Part shown: positions 21,443-23,973 of the stretch, piece by piece
How the letters are laid out: each line of letters starts with the position of its first letter
Position numbering within the stretch: position 1 is the stretch's first letter
Source: a virus
Virus record (IMG/VR): IMGVR_UViG_3300023284_000169
Location: 1-23,973 of that record
Length of the DNA: 23,973 nucleotides
Direction: 5' to 3' (one strand)
The notes under the pieces: model-generated
Seen by the model: the letters and a program-made list of their open reading frames with translations, nothing else
The model's database searches: none
Told to the model about the DNA's origin: nothing
Made by a program: the position numbers and the translations under genes

Positions 21443-21697
21443 CTAATCCTCTACAGCCTCATAGGTCTGCTCGAATATGTCAGGTTTGCAGGGGTACTTC
21501 TCACCCTGAACACCTGTAATTATATAATCTCCTTCCCTAACTAAGTGATTACCCTCTAGCGTCTTGATTGTCGGAAGGTCGTCATCATGCTCGAGCCAAA
21601 ACATAATAACCACGCCATCAGGCAGATTGTCATTAACCCGCATTTCATTAAAATACTGTACAGCCTCAATCACTACCGGCTTCTTTCTATATTTCAT
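21443..21697 (-). CDS. Conserved small phage protein (PVVIEAVQYF type)
   Basis: 84 residues: MKYRKKPVVIEAVQYFNEMR, then a TIKTLEGNHLVREGDYIITG stretch and VQGEKYPCKPDIFEQTYEAV. The ends K.R..PV.IEAVQ...N and GD.II.GV.GE.YPCKPDIFE.TYE are the hallmark of a very common small phage protein family with no proven function. SD GAGGG is 8 nt before the ATG. Position right after NinG is usual. Confidence 0.8.
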   Translation of the reverse strand: MKYRKKPVVIEAVQYFNEMRVNDNLPDGVVIMFWLEHDDDLPTIKTLEGNHLVREGDYIITGVQGEKYPCKPDIFEQTYEAVED

Positions 21698-21701
21698 ACC
21701 G

Positions 21702-22136
21702 TCAGCCCTCCCCTAGTCGATCGTATTGAATTTTAATCTGATCTTTGAGGCTTTGTACCATTTCCAGCATATCGGCCTTACAGCGCTTTACAGGAGCGTT
21801 CTCGCGGGCCTTGTCTTCAAGCTCCTGAACGAACTCCTCACCGTACATCTCGACCATGTACCGCCGATAGCTTAGAACAACACTGGCCTTCTTCATTCCC
21901 CACTGATTGTCGTACTCACATTGTGGATTTATGTTCTCCTCCAGCAGCTTGGAATAGGACTTGCCGCGCTCAATGAAATGGCCGCCTTGAAGCTCCTTCC
22001 AGTGTTTGACTACCCCGCAGGTCACACAAGCGCAATACCCCTCATCGTTCGCCGCCTTCATCCTGACTAGCTTCTGTAGCAGCTCTGCCGCTTCGTTGAT
22101 TAGCTTAGCTGTGGTCTTGGGTTTCCGCTTAGCCAT
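21702..22136 (-). CDS. ninG: NinG-like (Rap) recombination protein
   Basis: 144 residues. Cys35, Cys37, Cys40 in YCACVTCG, then GGHFIERGK (51-59) and NPQCEYDNQWG (71-80) form the zinc/HNH-like core of NinG proteins (C-x-x-CG ... GHF..R ... N.QC). The C-terminal half is a helical stretch (VVLSYRRYMVEMYGEEFVQE) ending in a basic helix. NinG/Rap of lambda acts with the host recombination machinery as a Holliday-junction nuclease. SD AAGGTG lies 8 nt before the ATG and the gene overlaps the lipoprotein stop by 8 bp. Its presence marks a lambdoid nin-type region. Confidence 0.85.
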   Translation of the reverse strand: MAKRKPKTTAKLINEAAELLQKLVRMKAANDEGYCACVTCGVVKHWKELQGGHFIERGKSYSKLLEENINPQCEYDNQWGMKKASVVLSYRRYMVEMYGEEFVQELEDKARENAPVKRCKADMLEMVQSLKDQIKIQYDRLGEG

Positions 22137-22437
22137 CTACAGGCACCTTCTGATTGATCAACTGCTCAACCCCATCAACGCATTTCAGCCATGCTTCCAT
22201 ATTGTTATTTAGCGTCATCTCTTTACCCTCTGTAGTCAGGATATCAAAGCTACTTGGCACACCAAAACCAGCCCGCATATTTGTAACAGTATTGGTGTTA
22301 AACGAGAAAACCTCGCCATCTCTCGTGTCCGTGCATACCATTAATTTATTAGCGTCCTCTTCGCTTACATGAGCTTTGACTGTGCAACCAGTTAAAACCA
22401 ATGCCGCGATAAATAAACCTGTTGTAATTTTAATCAT
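22129..22437 (-). CDS. Small lipoprotein
   Basis: 102 residues. A type II signal peptide is clear: MIK, then the hydrophobic ITTGLFIAALVLTGC with a lipobox LTGC at residues 15-18, so the mature protein would start at Cys18 and be anchored by lipid. The mature part has a short CTDTRDGEVFSF stretch, a second Cys near the C-terminus (AWLKCVDG) and no known domain. Phage lipoproteins are often outer-membrane receptor-blocking (superinfection exclusion) factors or o-spanins; the lack of Pro richness and the distance from the endolysin argue against o-spanin. Overlaps NinG by 8 bp. Confidence 0.65.
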   Translation of the reverse strand: MIKITTGLFIAALVLTGCTVKAHVSEEDANKLMVCTDTRDGEVFSFNTNTVTNMRAGFGVPSSFDILTTEGKEMTLNNNMEAWLKCVDGVEQLINQKVPVDG

Positions 22438-22447
22438 GACTTGCTCC

Positions 22448-22777
22448 CTAAGATATATTGGCCGCTCTACGGTTAGCGTTCTCTGATTGCCACACCCTGA
22501 CTAATTCTGAGGCATGGTCTCGCCTGTTCATCATCTCGAATAGCTTAACCTCAGCATCGTGTATCTTCTTGATGTGAAGGGTGTAGCTATCTGCCGTGTA
22601 AGCCTTAGCCTTTCGCTCCTCGACATTCTTACCCTCAGAATCCAGGAACTCAAAGTACAGCATTGTCTTATCCAGAGCCTTTAGCTGGTTAACCTCAGCC
22701 TTAGCCATAGCAGCCGGTTTATCTGTTTTCGCTAGGTATTCAAGGGCTTTCTGGATTCTGTCTGATTCAACTAGCAT
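22448..22777 (-). CDS. Conserved helical phage protein
   Basis: 109 residues: MLVESDRIQKALEYLAKTDK, PAAMAKAEVNQLKALDKTML, then FEFLDSEGKNVEERKAKAYT and a basic C-terminal helix. ALEYLA.TD.PAA.AKA.V..L and VEERKAKAYTADSY are motifs of a small helical phage family that resembles proteins described near recombination genes. No function established. Starts 32 nt past the next upstream gene. SD GAGGTGAT is 5 nt before the ATG. Confidence 0.65.
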   Translation of the reverse strand: MLVESDRIQKALEYLAKTDKPAAMAKAEVNQLKALDKTMLYFEFLDSEGKNVEERKAKAYTADSYTLHIKKIHDAEVKLFEMMNRRDHASELVRVWQSENANRRAANIS

Positions 22778-22809
22778 TGATCACCTCTTCAGGAGTATTG
22801 ATAACTATT

Positions 22810-23004
22810 TTATAGCTCATCTACTTCCACGTCATGTATGTCGCCAAGATCAATCTCGCCGGCGCAGTGATGGCATAGGCCGGGGTACCAATTTACCTCA
22901 GAGTTATCATTAGCCATCTCGATTGCCTTTTCTTCTGACTCGGCCTCATAATCACCTAAATCAACTGACCCGCTAACAAGCCCATAAACTCTATATTTCT
23001 TCAT
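22810..23004 (-). CDS. Small acidic protein with CHHC zinc-type motif
   Basis: 64 residues: MKKYRVYGLVSGSVDLGDYE, AESEEKAIEMANDNSEVNWY, PGLCHHCAGEIDLGDIHDVE. CHHCAGEIDLGD is a conserved motif of small phage proteins with an N-terminal K.Y.V.G...GSV..G.YEAE strand-helix. Predicted mixed alpha/beta; zinc binding by the C-H-H-C is possible. Function unknown. GGGAGA SD 5-7 nt before the ATG. Confidence 0.6.
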   Translation of the reverse strand: MKKYRVYGLVSGSVDLGDYEAESEEKAIEMANDNSEVNWYPGLCHHCAGEIDLGDIHDVEVDEL

Positions 23005-23028
23005 TCTTACTCTCCCTACTGGTGCTGG

Positions 23029-23229
23029 TTAAGTCCCGTCCATCGATTTATATTTTCTCTTTCCGCACATAACGCATTCACTAACAATTATCGGGCCTAT
23101 CAGAGAATCCGAAGTTATCAAGTGCTTCACGTATGTGTGAAGGCAGAACATCCTAAACCAATATCTAAAAATCCTGACTTCGATAGGGCTCTTATGGGCT
23201 AAAACTTCTTCTGCTTCATTAAAATTCAT
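23029..23229 (-). CDS. Small protein with possible zinc-binding C-terminus
   Basis: 66 residues: MNFNEAEEVLAHKSPIEVRI, FRYWFRMFCLHTYVKHLITS, and SECVMCGKRKYKSMDGT. A CLH pair and a C-V-M-C-G motif with a basic tail form a possible compact zinc finger. SD GGAGG lies 7 nt before the ATG. The gap to the next gene is 12 nt. Function unknown. Confidence 0.55.
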   Translation of the reverse strand: MNFNEAEEVLAHKSPIEVRIFRYWFRMFCLHTYVKHLITSDSLIGPIIVSECVMCGKRKYKSMDGT

Positions 23230-23241
23230 CTCAACCCTCCC

Positions 23242-23844
23242 TTAAAATTTATTCTTTGCGTTACCGCCCATAGTGGACCAATTGCTGCCACCTAAGCGCT
23301 GATTCAGTTTGTGAAATCCCTGAAAGAAAAACGACATATCCCTCAAGTCTTCAGGCTCATGCCCAGCCGCAACAAGATAGCCGCATTTCTCTACAGGTAT
23401 TTGTGTGTAATTTGCAATCCCCGAAATCTCAGGCCCTGCGTAGCGATAGACGGGCAATTCATCGCAGCTTGCAACCTCGTATAGAATACCTTCGCGGATA
23501 AAATCGCCCATGACTAGCAGAACTCTGCGCTCTGGCAGTCCAGATATCTCCATGACGTCTTGGTAGCTGATCGGCTTAGTCTGCTTTTTAAATATCTCGT
23601 CGATAACCTCAAAGGTTGTAGGCTCACCCCAAGCAGACCAGCACGAATCCCGTCCTGCCTTGAAATACTCCGAGTAAATATACCGCGTTCCATTTCCTCT
23701 CTCTCGGCTCAGGTTTGTCACCTCAGTCTGCACCTGATCTTTACTAAACCCAGTCTTGGCCACAATTTCGCTTTTCGTAATCCCTGGCTGAACCTTAACG
23801 ACCTCAAGTATTGTCTTCTGCCGTGCGCTTAGTGTGTTAGACAT
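23242..23844 (-). CDS. Double winged-helix (HTH) DNA-binding protein
   Basis: 200 residues from the ATG at 23844, which overlaps the previous stop as TAATG; a GTG at 23853 is the alternative. The N-terminal 50 residues form a winged helix (LSARQKTILEVVKVQPGITK, SEIVAKTGFSKDQVQTEVTN), followed by a wing with RGNGTRYIYSEYF. A second helix-turn-helix at about 85-115 (TKPISYQDVMEISGLPERRV, LLVMGDFIREGILYEV) has its own wing. The remainder (about 130-200) ends in an aromatic helical segment. Two such domains suggest a regulator of the operon, or a replication-initiator-like protein. No family name can be given. Confidence 0.65.
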   Translation of the reverse strand: MSNTLSARQKTILEVVKVQPGITKSEIVAKTGFSKDQVQTEVTNLSRERGNGTRYIYSEYFKAGRDSCWSAWGEPTTFEVIDEIFKKQTKPISYQDVMEISGLPERRVLLVMGDFIREGILYEVASCDELPVYRYAGPEISGIANYTQIPVEKCGYLVAAGHEPEDLRDMSFFFQGFHKLNQRLGGSNWSTMGGNAKNKF

Positions 23845-23973
23845 TAGAACCACACCCCGCCCTTGCAGCGACGATCATTTCGCAAAGCAGTTCGCTGCTT
23901 TCTTGCTCGCTTTTCCTGAGCCTTCTGGAATCTCGCCGCATCATTGCGCACCCTATCCCGAAGCCTGTTAACT
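23844..23973 (-). CDS. Basic protein, C-terminal part (partial)
   Basis: A reading frame that enters from beyond the right edge and ends at TAA (23844-23846), overlapping the next ATG. The visible 42 residues, VNRLRDRVRNDAARFQKAQE followed by a run rich in Arg/Lys (KRARKQRTALRNDRRCKGG), ending VWF, are strongly basic and helical. Nucleic-acid binding is plausible. The start and most of the gene are outside the window. Confidence 0.5.
   Translation of the reverse strand, partial: VNRLRDRVRNDAARFQKAQEKRARKQRTALRNDRRCKGGVWF

Noticed and set aside
1-23973. CRISPR arrays, tRNA genes and insertion sequences
   Set aside because: I saw no regularly spaced direct repeats, no cloverleaf-like segments in the short gaps, and no transposase or terminal inverted repeats; almost all bases are in supported genes.

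Overview
This window is a stretch of a tailed-phage (or prophage) genome from a Gram-negative, probably proteobacterial, host. Every gene I can support lies on the minus strand. They are packed head to tail with ATGA, TAATG or similar stop/start overlaps and mostly good Shine-Dalgarno (SD) sequences. The Gram-negative inference rests on a lipobox protein, a small M15-type endolysin and a NinG homologue. The short-tailed (P22-like podovirus) inference rests on the order portal, scaffold, coat, gp4-like and gp10-like tail-closure proteins, and a gp14-like GNAT-fold protein. No integrase, repressor, tRNA or CRISPR array is present, so lifestyle cannot be decided from this window. The host genus is not visible.

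Transcription runs from high to low coordinates. 23973-20571 holds small accessory genes: a partial basic protein, a double winged-helix protein, several small conserved phage proteins, a lipoprotein, a NinG-like protein and a zinc-ribbon protein. 20571-18957 is the lysis and membrane block: a small single-pass protein, a holin candidate, an M15 peptidase endolysin, a lysine-rich mini-protein, a multi-pass membrane protein and a second small membrane protein. 18957-14616 is a virion-appendage cassette: two conserved small proteins, a LamG-like protein, a 412-residue repetitive fibre-like protein, a protein made of 11-residue repeats and a small beta protein. A free-standing HNH endonuclease is lodged near its end.

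14579-5023 is the packaging and head block: TerS, TerL, two small genes, portal, a run of tiny overlapping genes that includes a GroES-like co-chaperonin, scaffold, a conserved partner protein, a decoration candidate, the major capsid protein and three small head-associated proteins. 5026-244 is tail closure: gp4-like adaptor, gp10-like stabiliser, a coiled-coil needle or fibre candidate, a large conserved virion protein and the GNAT/gp14-like protein. At the left edge (1-183) a new FGRLTV-type gene begins behind its own predicted promoter and runs off the window.

The logic is late-operon: lysis, DNA packaging through TerS/TerL/portal, capsid assembly on the scaffold with a phage-supplied co-chaperonin, then tail closure. 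The most notable points are protein repeats whose codons are almost completely scrambled (15900-17138), a 52-residue gene framed by exact 12-bp direct repeats at its two gene junctions (9463-9622), the phage GroES homologue, a lysis block with no recognisable spanin, and two possible homing-type elements.
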